Assembly: GCA_020199995.1 (NCBI GenBank)
Contig: JAIVJM010000031.1
Span: 1-48,824, forward strand
DNA from: Acidobacteriota bacterium
GTDB taxonomy: Bacteria > Acidobacteriota > Blastocatellia > Pyrinomonadales > Pyrinomonadaceae
DNA length: 48,824 nt
Reading direction: 5' to 3'
Position numbers and translations under genes: made by a program. Below the pieces are notes generated by a model. The model had not been told where the DNA came from, ran no database searches, and saw only the letters and a program-made list of their open reading frames with translations. This document shows, piece after piece, positions 1-9,503 of this stretch (position 1 is the first letter of the stretch; every line of letters starts with the position of its first letter).

Positions 1-29
1 TCCCGTACCCGAGTCGTTCGTCGGGCGGC

Positions 30-1615
<1,586 letters not shown>

Positions 1616-1617
1616 AT

Positions 1618-2396
1618 TTATTGCGCGTACTGCTTGTAGTTGTCTCTGGTGATGACCAGTTCCTGCGAGACGCCGGGCCGCGTGTCGGAGGGGACTTTGA
1701 GACTGACGCCGTTGACGGTGACGCCGAAAGCCCCGGTCATGCTCCGCGCGTAATTCAAGGTCAGCTTCTGCTGCGGCGTGAACTCGCGCGTCTGTCCCGC
1801 GGGCCAGACCACGCCCGGCTTGTCCTTGCCCGTCTCGTCATTTGCGCCGCCGGTTGCGAAGGGGCCGCCGCCCCTGCTCCGCCCGCGACGGGGCTCGCCG
1901 TGGGCGTGGGCGTCGCGCCCTCCGCCGGGCTCTCCGTGCGGCGGTAGTAGTGAAGCCCCGCGTAGACGATGAGGATCAGGATACCGACGATGACGGCGCT
2001 TAAGGCCGCCGTGATCAAGGGCGAGCGCGACGGGTCGCCCGTGTAAATGCGCGAGCGTTGCGGGGTGGTCGCCACTTCGTCGCTGTACTCGCCGAGCGAG
2101 CGGGCGGTGCGCTCGTAGAGTTCGAGCGCACGCCCCTCGTCGAAGCGGACGTGGCGCGCGTAAGCCTTGATAAAAGATTTGTTGAAGATGCCGCCGGGCA
2201 GGTGCTTGTAGTCGTCCGACTCGATGGCTTCGAGGTGGCGCATCGTGATGCGCGTCTGCTCGGAGATTTCGCGGAGCGTGACGCCGCGGGCCTCGCGCGC
2301 GCGTCGCAACTGTTCGCCAAGAGAGCCATCCGCCGCTCCGGCTCGCGTGCCGCCGCCGCCGCCGTCGGGACTCTGGTCAGAGGTTTTAGGGTTCAC
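1618..2396 (-). pseudogene. rodZ: RodZ-like cytoskeletal protein, reading frame broken
   Basis: RodZ links the MreB cytoskeleton to the membrane in rod-shaped cells. The first frame encodes an N-terminal Cro/C1-type HTH (SLGEQLRRAREARG through the NKSFIKAYA helix), a basic linker and one membrane segment (ITAALSAVIVGILILIVYA), then a Pro/Thr/Ala-rich linker. That frame runs on as nonsense to 1761. The expected DUF4115-like C-terminal beta domain (FTPQQKLTLNYARS, GAFGVTVNG) is encoded in a different frame ending at 1618. The switch lies near 1820-1870. The first strands of the domain seem to be missing, so this looks like a deletion rather than a single indel. The start is taken as GTG 2396, downstream of a strong promoter at 2516-2545. 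The ATG at 2549 lies upstream of that promoter and is unlikely. It may be a true lesion or an assembly fault. Confidence 0.7.
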
Positions 2397-2515
2397 GTGG
2401 CGTGTGTCTTCGCTAACTTTCGGCCCCCGGTCGGAACGTCGGGCGGCCCGGCGCGCAATTCTTCGGACTGAAACGGCTTCGGCCCGGACGCGCCCCGCCT
2501 CGCGTCTTAAGCCAC

Positions 2516-2545
2516 AATATAATGTGGCCCCGTGAGGCGTGTCAA
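2516..2545 (-). promoter_or_regulatory. Sigma70-type promoter for rodZ (and guaB)
   Basis: Read on the minus strand: TTGACA (2545-2540), an 18-base spacer, then TATATT (2521-2516). The -35 box is consensus. Transcription would start near 2509, about 110 bases before the GTG chosen for rodZ. Confidence 0.7.
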
Positions 2546-2575
2546 ACATTGCCCGCTCAGAAGGATGCGCGTCTC

Positions 2576-2604
2576 TTGAACTTTGCCGCGCGCGGTGCTA
2601 CGGT
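2576..2604 (+). promoter_or_regulatory. Candidate promoter of the microcompartment operon
   Basis: TTGAAC (2576-2581), a 17-base spacer and TACGGT (2599-2604) lie 70 bases before the first shell gene. The match is moderate. It is nearly back to back with the rodZ promoter. Confidence 0.4.
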
Positions 2605-2673
2605 TGGCGCATACCCGGACGCACTGGATCAGTTTTTAACTTCTACAACTAGAAAAGCGAGGACTTTAAGAAG

Positions 2674-3102
2674 ATGCCTCTGGAAGCACTCGGAATGGTT
2701 GAGACCAAGGGCTTCGTCGGCGCGGTCGAAGCCGCCGACGCGATGGTCAAGGCCGCCAACGTACAGCTCATCGGCAAAGAGTACATCGGCGCGGGCTATG
2801 TGACGATCTTCGTGCGCGGCGACGTCGGGGCCGTCAAGGCCGCGACCGACGCCGGGGCCGCCGCCGCCCGCCGCGTCGGAGAACTCGTCAGCGTCCACGT
2901 CATCCCGCGCCCACACGGCGAAGTCGAGCGCGTCTTGCCCCGCAACGGTCGCACCGGCCACAGCCCCGACGAGCGCGCCCTCCAGCAGGGCGGCGGCTCC
3001 TCCTCCTCCTCCTCCTCCTCCGGCGGCCAGCTCGGCGAAGGCGATCAGGGGCGCTCACTCCCGGCGGGCGCGCGCGAGAACAACAAAGAAAGAGCCAAGT
3101 GA
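2674..3102 (+). CDS. BMC-H microcompartment shell protein with Ser-rich tail
   Basis: This is a hexameric shell protein of the PduA/CcmK family. Such hexamers tile the facets of a protein organelle and carry a central pore for metabolites. Residues 4-90 are a single BMC domain: [19 protein letters not shown] at the start, [13 protein letters not shown] in the middle and the HVIPRPH edge motif at the end. The pore loop reads YIGAGY (residues 37-42), close to the classical small-residue pore. The domain is followed by a tail of about 50 residues, absent from simple PduA, that includes a run of eight serines encoded by a TCC repeat (from about 2998). The ATG is preceded by an A/G-rich stretch (TTTAAGAAG). 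It opens the locus; the aldehyde dehydrogenase follows after heptad repeat 2. Its stop codon lies inside that repeat. Confidence 0.95.
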   Translation: MPLEALGMVETKGFVGAVEAADAMVKAANVQLIGKEYIGAGYVTIFVRGDVGAVKAATDAGAAAARRVGELVSVHVIPRPHGEVERVLPRNGRTGHSPDERALQQGGGSSSSSSSSGGQLGEGDQGRSLPAGARENNKERAK

Positions 3103-3171
3103 TGAGTGATAAGTGATGAGTGATAAGAGAAGACAGGATTTTCTTATCCCTTATCACTCATCACTTATCAC
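3099..3171. repeat. Heptad inverted repeat 2 (BMC-H1/aldehyde dehydrogenase spacer)
   Basis: Units alternate GTGATGA and GTGATAA. A perfect 22-bp pairing joins 3106-3127 and 3150-3171. The stop codon of the shell gene (3100-3102) is part of the first unit. The right arm is followed by GGCTTTTGGAGG, which carries the next gene's ribosome binding site. The same CGGCTTTT follows repeats 7 and 11. Confidence 0.9.
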
Positions 3172-3188
3172 GGCTTTTGGAGGTTGTT

Positions 3189-5117
3189 ATGTCGGTTGAC
3201 AAAGACCTGGTCTCGGTGCAGCAGGCGCGCGATCTGGTCGAGTCGGCGCACCGTGCGCAGGGGGTGCTGGCGCGGCTCGACCAGTCGAAGATCGACCGCG
3301 TCTGCGAGGCGATGGCGCAGGCCGCGCTGCGTGAGGCGGCGCGTCTCGGCGCGATGGCCGTCGAGGAGACGGGCTACGGCGTCGCCGACGACAAGCGCGA
3401 GAAGAACCGCTTCGCCTCCGAGGATGTCTGGAACTACTTTAAATCATTGCGTACGGTCGGCGTCATCAACGAGTCGAAGGACGTCCTGGAGATCGCCAGC
3501 CCGCGCGGCGTCGTCGCCGGCATCATTCCCTCGACCAACCCGACCTCGACGGCCATCTTCAAAATCCTCATCTCCGTCAAGTCGCGCAACGCGGTCGTCC
3601 TCTCGCCGCACCCCTCGGCCGCCAGATGCATCAACGAGACGGCGCGCGTCATGCGCGAGGCCGCCGTGAAAGAAGGACTCCCGGCGGAGGCCATCGCATG
3701 CATGACGACGGCGACCATCGAGGGCACGGAAGCCCTCATGAAGCACAAGCAGACGGCGGTCATTCTGGCGACGGGCGGCATCGGGCTCGTCCGCGCGGCC
3801 TACTCTTCAGGCAAGCCCGCCTTCGGCGTCGGCCCCGGCAACGTCCCGGTCTTCGTCGAGCGCACGGCTGACGTGCCCGTCGCCGTACAGAACATTCTCA
3901 CGGGCAAGACTTTCGATAACGGGACGATTTGCGCCTCCGAGCAGGCGGTCGTCGCCGACGCGCCGGTGGCGCAGCAGGTGCGCGCCGAGTTTGAAGCGCA
4001 GGGCGGACATTTCCTGAGCGCGTCCGAAGCCGACCAGCTCGCAAAGATTGTCTCGACGGCGCAAAGGACTCTCAACCCGCAGATCGTCGGTCGCTCGGTC
4101 GAAGTCATCGCCAAGATGGCGGGGCTCTCAGTTCCGCCCGGCACGCGCTGCCTGATGGCCGAAGTCGGCGGCGTCGGGCGCGACTACCCGCTCTCGATGG
4201 AGAAGCTCTCGCCCATCCTCGCCTTCTACGTCGAGGACGGCCTTGAGCGCGGCGCGGCGCGCTGCTTCGAGATTCTCTCTTATGGCGGCATGGGGCACAC
4301 CGCAGGCATCCACACGCGCTCGCGCGACGTGGCCCGCGCCTACGGCGAGCAGATGCCCGCCTCGCGCGTCGTCGTCAACACGCCGACCACGCACGGGGCC
4401 ATCGGCTTCTCGACGGCGCTCCCGCCCTCGATGACTCTGGGGTGCGGCTCGTGGGGCGGCAACGTCACCTCCGACAATATCTCGCCGTGGCACCTCATGG
4501 ACATCAAGCGCGTCGCCTTCGAGACGCGGCCCGTCGCGAGCAAGCGACCGGCGCGCGCCTCTCAGTCGCAAACGGCGTCCACGCCTCTGCCGACCCGTCA
4601 CGCGCCCGCGGCGGCGACAGGGGCCGGAAGCGGCAACGTGAGCCGCGAAGAGATCGCGAAGATCGTTGACCGTTTCCTGGGCAGCCGACAGTCCGGTGCT
4701 CCCGCGCCGCAGACCTCCGGCGCACCGCTCCCAGTCTCGACTTCGACGACCTTCGTACAGGCCGAGGTGGACATCGAGCCGCACCGCGTCCCCTCCTCCT
4801 CCGGCGTCTCCCCACAGCCCGAAGCCGCGCCGACCGCACAAGCTTCGAGCGAGGGTGTTACGAACGGCGGCGGCACTCAAAGCCAATCGCCTTCGAGCGC
4901 GGCTCCGCCGCCGCCGCCGCAGCAAAGCAACGGGAAGCAGACGGGCGCGCAGCCGCCGTCGTCCTCAAACGGTCGCAAGGCCGTGGACTTCGTCTGCGAG
5001 GACGACGTGCGCCGCGCCATCCAGAAGGGCGAGAAGATTTACACCAACGCGCGCACCATCATCACCCCCGCCGCACGCGACATGGGCGAGGCGGCGGAAG
5101 TGTTTGCCAAAGCATAG
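3189..5117 (+). CDS. Microcompartment CoA-acylating aldehyde dehydrogenase with targeting helix and C-terminal module
   Basis: This is an aldehyde dehydrogenase of the PduP/EutE group, which converts a compartment-generated aldehyde, NAD+ and CoA to acyl-CoA. Residues 1-460 form the catalytic part: [14 protein letters not shown] for cofactor and substrate, [15 protein letters not shown], and the active-site Cys248 in [10 protein letters not shown] long Pro/Ser/Ala-rich linker follows. It contains a lone amphipathic helix [13 protein letters not shown] (from residue 485), which resembles an encapsulation peptide. The last 44 residues (from 599) form a separate short module with the motif TIITPAARD. 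TPxARD-like tails occur in some other BMC-associated proteins such as EutT; homology here is only suggested. ATG 3189 is chosen because GGAGG lies 5 bases before it; the reading frame extends upstream into repeat 2. Length (642 aa) exceeds PduP (about 460 aa) because of the tail. Confidence 0.93.
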   Translation: MSVDKDLVSVQQARDLVESAHRAQGVLARLDQSKIDRVCEAMAQAALREAARLGAMAVEETGYGVADDKREKNRFASEDVWNYFKSLRTVGVINESKDVLEIASPRGVVAGIIPSTNPTSTAIFKILISVKSRNAVVLSPHPSAARCINETARVMREAAVKEGLPAEAIACMTTATIEGTEALMKHKQTAVILATGGIGLVRAAYSSGKPAFGVGPGNVPVFVERTADVPVAVQNILTGKTFDNGTICASEQAVVADAPVAQQVRAEFEAQGGHFLSASEADQLAKIVSTAQRTLNPQIVGRSVEVIAKMAGLSVPPGTRCLMAEVGGVGRDYPLSMEKLSPILAFYVEDGLERGAARCFEILSYGGMGHTAGIHTRSRDVARAYGEQMPASRVVVNTPTTHGAIGFSTALPPSMTLGCGSWGGNVTSDNISPWHLMDIKRVAFETRPVASKRPARASQSQTASTPLPTRHAPAAATGAGSGNVSREEIAKIVDRFLGSRQSGAPAPQTSGAPLPVSTSTTFVQAEVDIEPHRVPSSSGVSPQPEAAPTAQASSEGVTNGGGTQSQSPSSAAPPPPPQQSNGKQTGAQPPSSSNGRKAVDFVCEDDVRRAIQKGEKIYTNARTIITPAARDMGEAAEVFAKA

Positions 5118-5185
5118 CTGTTAGCTTTCAGCTTTCAGCTATTTGCTCACGGCTATTTGCTAACGGCTCATCGCTAATAGCTTCT
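5116..5185. repeat. Heptad array 3 (aldehyde dehydrogenase/BMC-P spacer)
   Basis: Ten consecutive 7-base units each carry GCT at positions 2-4 (AGCTGTT, AGCTTTC, ... CGCTAAT, AGCTTCT). The phase is unbroken from the stop codon at 5117 to 3 bases before the next ATG. Pairing between the halves is weak (AGCTGTTAGC with GCTAATAGCT), so here the tandem period is clearer than the inverted repeat. Confidence 0.85.
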
Positions 5186-5188
5186 TTT

Positions 5189-5521
5189 ATGTTTCTCGCA
5201 AAAGTTGTCGGCACGGTCTGGTCAACGAAGAAGTCGCCCGATCTGGAGGGCGTGAAGTTCCTCATCGTGCATCCGATTGATCTGGACAAGGAGCCGACCA
5301 AAAACGTCGTCGTTGTCGCCGACCGGCTCGGCGCAGGCATTGGCGAGGTCGTGATGTGCGCCTACGGCAAGGCCGCGCGCACGGCCATCGGCGATCAGGA
5401 GATGGCCATCGAGGCGGCGGTCGTCGCCATCGTGGACCGGATGGATTTGGCCGGGGCGGAGTCCGAAGAGCTGCGCGAGTCGGCGCGCGAGCTGCGCGCG
5501 GGAGACAACGGGAGAAGGTGA
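5189..5521 (+). CDS. BMC-P shell vertex protein (EutN/CcmL family)
   Basis: This is a pentameric vertex protein that closes the icosahedral shell. The 110-residue product starts MFLAKVVGTVWSTKKSPDLEG, the typical first strand and loop of EutN/CcmL. It continues with FLIVHPIDLD and VVVVADRLGAGIGEVVM, including the conserved GAGxGE turn. KAARTAIGDQEMAIEAAVVAIVD is the closing helix and strand. A charged tail of about 20 residues follows. There is no Shine-Dalgarno: the start codon lies 3 bases after heptad array 3. The gene is followed by heptad repeat 4 and then the ACT protein. It is the only pentamer gene in the locus; no trimeric (BMC-T) shell gene is seen. Confidence 0.95.
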   Translation: MFLAKVVGTVWSTKKSPDLEGVKFLIVHPIDLDKEPTKNVVVVADRLGAGIGEVVMCAYGKAARTAIGDQEMAIEAAVVAIVDRMDLAGAESEELRESARELRAGDNGRR

Positions 5522-5524
5522 AGA

Positions 5525-5606
5525 GTAAGCAGTGAGCAGTGAGCAGTAAGCAGTAAAGAAAATTTTTCTGCTTTCCACTGCTCACTGCTCACTGCTTACT
5601 GCTTAC
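5525..5606. repeat. Heptad inverted repeat 4 (BMC-P/ACT spacer)
   Basis: TGAGCAG/TAAGCAG units. A perfect 23-bp pairing joins 5525-5547 and 5577-5599 around an A/T-rich loop, with one more unit to 5606. It fills the spacer from just after the stop (5521) to 6 bases before the ATG (5613). It uses the same words as repeat 15, 38 kb away. Confidence 0.92.
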
Positions 5607-5612
5607 GAACCA

Positions 5613-6077
5613 ATGGCGAATGAAGAGCTGATCTACCGCATCACGCGTGCGGTGTACGGGCGACTGGGAACGGGCGCGGACGAGCGAACCGTGGAGGGGC
5701 TGGTGACGGACATTTACCACGCCATCGAGCCGGCGGTCGCGCCGCGCGGCTCGATTCAGGGCGGCGCGAATCCGCGCGAGCGGGCGGCGCGCGCTGAAGG
5801 GTCGGCTGAGCGCCTCATCGTCTCGGTCTTCGGGGTGGATCATCCCGGCATCGTGGCCGCCGTCGCGCAGATTCTGGCCGCGGGCCAGTGCAGCATCATC
5901 GACATCAACCAGACGGTCGTGCAGGGCAAGTTCGCGATGGTCATCGTCGCCGACATCTCTCTCTCGCGTGAATCCGCCGCCGCGCTCAAAGACCGCTTCC
6001 GCGAAGAGGGCGAACGCCTCGGCGTCCGTATCTACGCCCAGCGCGAAGACCTTTTTAATGCCATGCACAGGATTTAA
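5613..6077 (+). CDS. ACT-domain protein with possible BMC-targeting N-terminus
   Basis: Residues 65-154 form an ACT domain of the kind that usually neighbours UPF0210 genes (VSVFGVDHPGIVAAVAQILA, then a FAMVIVADIS strand). In Firmicutes this small protein and UPF0210 form a two-gene unit; the same pair is here, separated by the zinc-ribbon gene. ACT domains normally bind amino acids or other small ligands. Unlike the short stand-alone form (about 90 aa), this one has about 60 extra N-terminal residues. They begin with an amphipathic helix, EELIYRITRAVYGRLG, then a linker, the layout of encapsulation peptides that dock cargo to the inside of shells. No Shine-Dalgarno is visible; the ATG lies 6 bases after repeat 4. 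ACT identity is firm; luminal location is inference. Confidence 0.85.
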   Translation: MANEELIYRITRAVYGRLGTGADERTVEGLVTDIYHAIEPAVAPRGSIQGGANPRERAARAEGSAERLIVSVFGVDHPGIVAAVAQILAAGQCSIIDINQTVVQGKFAMVIVADISLSRESAAALKDRFREEGERLGVRIYAQREDLFNAMHRI

Positions 6078-6192
6078 GAGACACGCAACAACGAGGCTCT
6101 CAAAATCAACATTGATTGCGGGCGGGTGAATCACGACGAGAGGCCGTCGAGCCTTTCGACCCGGCGGCCCCGGCGTCCGCACAGACCCTTTC

Positions 6193-6816
6193 ATGTCTCA
6201 ACCGGAAATTTCACGCCGTTGTCTCTCGTGCGGCGCCTCGGTGCGCGCGCGGGCTCACTTCTGCCCGCAGTGCGGGGCTTCGATGACAGAGGACGAGCCG
6301 ACGCCGCCGCCGCCTCCGTCGCCGCCTCCTCTGGCGGCGACGGAGGCGGCGGGCGAGTCGGGGCGCGAGGTTGTCTCGGACGCCCTTTCACGCCGCGAGG
6401 TCGCTTCCGCTTTCGAGACGTGGAGGGAAGAACCGCTTCCGACTCCCGCCGAAGTCGAGGGGGCTGAGCCGCATGAGAGTGGAGACGGCTTCGCCGCGAG
6501 GGCGGTATTTGACGAGCCGACGCCGCACGAGGGCGCGGTCGCGGCGGTCGCGGCGGTCGCGGCGGTCGCGGAAGTGAGTGACGCGGCGGGCGCGGCCGCC
6601 TTGACGACGGGGCGCGCCGGGAGCGAGTCGAAGCGCAGGCGCGCCGGGGCGGTCGTCAAAGAGAACATCATGCCGCGCGTCGAGAGGATGCGCGACGAGG
6701 CTCTGGTCATGCTGGAAGAGACGCCCGCCGACGCGGGGCTGCGGTTCGTCGCCGTGGCGGTCGTGCTCTTCCTCCTCTTCCTGCTCTTTCTTTTCCTGAG
6801 CACCGTGCTCAAATAA
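6193..6816 (+). CDS. Tail-anchored zinc-ribbon membrane protein in the BMC locus
   Basis: The product has 207 residues and no recognised function. The N-terminus is a zinc ribbon with two CxxC pairs (CLSCG at about residue 10 and CPQCG at about residue 24). A long low-complexity Pro/Ala/Glu-rich middle includes a VAAVAAVAAV repeat encoded by tandem GCGGTCGCG units (about 6535-6570). A basic patch (SKRRRAGAVVKENIMPR) precedes the last 25 residues, which form one strongly hydrophobic helix (VVLFLLFLLFLFL) ending five residues later. This predicts a tail anchor with a cytosolic zinc ribbon. It sits between the ACT and UPF0210 genes, 15 bases before the latter, so it is probably part of the operon. 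It might tether or position the compartment; that is speculation. Confidence 0.8.
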   Translation: MSQPEISRRCLSCGASVRARAHFCPQCGASMTEDEPTPPPPPSPPPLAATEAAGESGREVVSDALSRREVASAFETWREEPLPTPAEVEGAEPHESGDGFAARAVFDEPTPHEGAVAAVAAVAAVAEVSDAAGAAALTTGRAGSESKRRRAGAVVKENIMPRVERMRDEALVMLEETPADAGLRFVAVAVVLFLLFLLFLFLSTVLK

Positions 6817-6831
6817 ACACTCCGGGGACGA

Positions 6832-8072
6832 ATGGAATACTCTCAGGCGGAAATTTTACAGACCGTGCGGATGACCGAGATCGAGCACCTCGACGTCCGC
6901 ACCGTCACGCTCGGCCTCTCTTTGCGCGACTGCGTGCGCTCGACCATCGAAGAGACCGCCGAGGCCGTGCGCGAGAAGATCGAGCGGATGGCTGCCCGCC
7001 TCGTCCCCACGGTCAACGAGATCGGCGAGGAGTACGGGCTGCGCATCGCGAACAAGAGAATTTCCATCACGCCCGCCTCGCTCATCGCGGGGCAGGCGCG
7101 CTCGGCGCGCGAGTACCTGCCGCTCGCGCACGCCATTGACGAGGCGGCGCGCGCGGTGGGCGTGGACTTCGTCGGCGGCTACTCGGCGCTCGTCCACAAG
7201 GGCGCGACCGACGCCGAAAGCCACTTCCTCGACTCGATTCCCGAAGCGCTCGCCACGAGCGAGCGTTTGTGCTCTTCGGTGAACGTCGCGACGTCGCGCG
7301 CCGGGATCAATATGGATGCCGTCAGGCATGTCGGCGTGCTCGTCAAGGAGATGGCCGAGCGGACGCGCGAGCGCGGGGGGCTGGCGTGCGCGAAGTTCGT
7401 CTGCTTCGCCAACGCGGTCGAGGACAACCCCTTCATGGCGGGCGCGTTCCACGGCGTGGGCGAGTCCGAGGCGGTCATCAACGTTGGCGTCTCGGGCCCC
7501 GGCGTCGTCAACCACGCCGTCCGCCATGCCGCGCCCGACACGCGCCGACGCCCGTGCCCGGCGACTCGGTGGCCGAGGTCATCGAGGCGCTCGGCTTCGA
7601 GCGCGCGGGAACGCACGGGACGACCGCCGCGCTCGCTCTTTTGACCGACGCGGTGAAGAAGGGCGGGGCGATGGCTTCGAGCAACGTCGGCGGCATGAGC
7701 GGCGCGTTCATCCCCGTCTCGGAGGACGCGGCGATGATCGAGGCGGCGCAACTCGGCGCGCTCTCTTTGGACAAGCTCGAAGCGTGGACGAGCGTCTGCT
7801 CGGTCGGAATAGACATGGTGGCCGTGCCCGGCTCGACCTCGGCCGAGACCATCGCCGCGATCATCGCCGACGAGATGGCAATAGGGGTGATGAATCATAA
7901 GACGACCGCCGTGCGCATCATCCCCGTGCCGGGCAAAGCGGTGGGCGACATCGTCGAGTTCGGCGGCCTTTTGGGCAGCGCGCCCATCATGGCCGTCAAC
8001 GCTTTCTCGTCAGACGTCTTCATCCGGCGCGGCGGCCACATCCCCGCGCCGATTCATTCGTTAAGGAATTAA
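6832..8072 (+). pseudogene. UPF0210/DUF711 (PFL family) protein with internal deletion and frame change
   Basis: UPF0210 proteins (about 450 aa) have a pyruvate-formate-lyase-like fold but no established reaction, and are usually paired with an ACT protein. The first frame matches the family from residue 1 ([71 protein letters not shown]) to [10 protein letters not shown] at about 7510, then becomes nonsense and stops at 7644. The match resumes in another frame at about 7545 ([53 protein letters not shown]) and ends normally at 8072 ([10 protein letters not shown]). From memory of the family, about 45-50 residues between the two parts are missing. So this is a deletion not divisible by three, or a collapsed assembly. 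Flanking gene order suggests the intact form is part of the BMC locus. Confidence 0.85.
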
Positions 8073-8090
8073 GCTGCGGAGAGGAATACC

Positions 8091-8438
8091 ATGGAAGCGC
8101 TTGGAATGGTCGAATGCCGCGGGCTGGTGGCGATGATCGAGGCGGCGGACGCGATGGTCAAGTCCGCGAACGTGACGCTCGTCGGCTACGAGAAGATTGA
8201 CGCCGGGCTGGTGACGGCGATTGTGCGCGGCGAGGTGGGGGCGGTCAAGGCCGCGGTGGACGCGGGCGCGGAGGCCGCGCGAAGAATCGGCGAAGTGGTC
8301 GCCACGCACGTCATCCCGCGCCCGCACGCGGACGTGGACGTGGGGCTCCCCGTCTTGAAGACAGGCGAGACGACGCGCAAGAAGATCAGCGGCTCGGTGA
8401 GCGCGAAGAAGGGCGGCGACGGCGGGGCCGGGGGCTGA
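8091..8438 (+). CDS. BMC-H microcompartment shell protein, second paralogue
   Basis: The 115-residue single BMC domain aligns along its whole length with the first shell protein ([50 protein letters not shown]). The main difference is at the pore: KIDAGL (residues 35-40) instead of YIGAGY, which places an acidic Asp37 where most family members have glycine. The C-terminal tail is short and basic, then glycine-rich. A ribosome binding site (GGAGAGGAA) lies 5 bases before the ATG. The start is 18 bases after the UPF0210 stop, consistent with one transcript. Two hexamers with different pores plus one pentamer could form a complete simple shell. Confidence 0.95.
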   Translation: MEALGMVECRGLVAMIEAADAMVKSANVTLVGYEKIDAGLVTAIVRGEVGAVKAAVDAGAEAARRIGEVVATHVIPRPHADVDVGLPVLKTGETTRKKISGSVSAKKGGDGGAGG

Positions 8439-8472
8439 AGGCTTTCAGGCCGACCGGGGAGGGTTGCGTGCC

Positions 8473-9414
8473 TTGAGTACGACGTTCGGAGACGAAAGCG
8501 GCGAGGCGGTGCGAGTCCCGGCGCGACAGGACTCGACGGCGCGAGAACCGGCGGCGCAGGATGCGTCGGGAGCCTCCTGCGCGAATTGTGGCGAGCCTCT
8601 GACGGGCGACTACTGTTGCCGGTGCGGGGAGAAGAGCGTTGACGCGCGCGACCTCTCGGTCAGGCACTTCGTCGCGGAGGCCGCGCAGGAGCTGACGAGC
8701 GTCGAGCACTCGAAGCTCTTCCGCACCATCTACGCCGTGCTCTTCAAGCCGGGCTTTCTCACCGCCGAATACTTCTCGGGCCGGAGGGGCCTCTACCTCA
8801 AGCCGCTCAATCTGTGCCTCGCCGTCTTCGCCGTGCAACTGTTCGCCTACACGGCCTACAAGCAGGTCTCGACCTACGACATCGGTCGGGTCATGGAGAC
8901 GCAGAGGCAGTTGGCGCAGCAGTGGAAACTGAAAGACGCCGACATCTTGGCGCGGCGTCTGGAGGGCGTCGCGGCGCGCAAGCGCATCACCCCGGAGGCG
9001 CTCTACGAGAGCATCAACGAGAAGTGGAACCGCAACGCCTCGCTTGTCCAGATACCGCAGATCGTCCTGCTGGCGCTGCTGCTCCATGTCGTCTACCTGT
9101 TCCGCAGGTACTTCATCGAGCACCTCGTCTTCTCGCTGCACTTCCTCTCGTTCACCGCGCTGACGCTGGTGCTGATGTGGCCGGTCTACTTCGTGCTCGG
9201 GATCAACCCGACCCTTTTGAACATGCTCGTCGCCCTCGCCAAGTTCCTGCTCGACATCTTCTACCTGTTTGTGGCCGCGCGCGTCTTTTACCGAGAGTCG
9301 GTCGGCAAGGCTCTGCTGAGGGCTCCCGTCATCTTCGTCGGCTACTTCGTGATTTACATCATCATGTACAACGTCGCCATGTTAACGGCGCTCCGTGCCG
9401 CCACCAGACCGTAG
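8473..9414 (+). CDS. DUF3667-type zinc-ribbon membrane protein
   Basis: The product has about 313 residues. The N-terminal segment holds a zinc ribbon (CANCGEPLTGDYCCRCGEK). The following motif DLSVRHFVAEAAQELTSVEH and the FKPGFLTAEYFSGRR segment are hallmarks of DUF3667. After that come about five membrane helices (AVFAVQLFAYTAY, IVLLALLLHVVYLF, FLSFTALTLVLMWPVYFVL, ALAKFLLDIFYLFVAA, VIFVGYFVIYIIMY). The family has no known function. I chose TTG 8473, 9 bases after GGGGAGGG (8456-8463); the TTG at 8464 touches that site and is too close. It starts 34 bases after the second shell gene and may be co-transcribed, though its role in the compartment is unknown. It is the second zinc-ribbon membrane protein of the locus. 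Confidence 0.85.
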   Translation: MSTTFGDESGEAVRVPARQDSTAREPAAQDASGASCANCGEPLTGDYCCRCGEKSVDARDLSVRHFVAEAAQELTSVEHSKLFRTIYAVLFKPGFLTAEYFSGRRGLYLKPLNLCLAVFAVQLFAYTAYKQVSTYDIGRVMETQRQLAQQWKLKDADILARRLEGVAARKRITPEALYESINEKWNRNASLVQIPQIVLLALLLHVVYLFRRYFIEHLVFSLHFLSFTALTLVLMWPVYFVLGINPTLLNMLVALAKFLLDIFYLFVAARVFYRESVGKALLRAPVIFVGYFVIYIIMYNVAMLTALRAATRP

Positions 9415-9446
9415 GGCGGGGCGCGTCGTTCTGATGGCGAAAACGG

Positions 9447-9480
9447 AAGGGGGCGACGCATCATAATGCGTCACCCCCTT
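9447..9480. terminator. Bidirectional terminator hairpin
   Basis: A 15-bp stem (9447-9461 with 9466-9480, one mismatch) closes a CATA tetraloop between the convergent DUF3667 and M14 genes. The ends give AA upstream and TT downstream on both strands, suited to termination both ways. Confidence 0.75.
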
Positions 9481-9503
9481 GTCTATCTGAGCGTCGCGCC
9501 GTT

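Noticed and set aside
6832-8072. UPF0210 as a glycyl-radical enzyme of the compartment
   Set aside because: The C-terminal end has no glycyl-radical motif and no activating enzyme gene is nearby; only the fold is related to pyruvate formate lyase.
6832-8072. Selenocysteine read-through as the cause of the broken UPF0210 or rodZ frames
   Set aside because: The break is a change of reading frame with missing residues; continuing through an in-frame TGA would not restore the family sequence.
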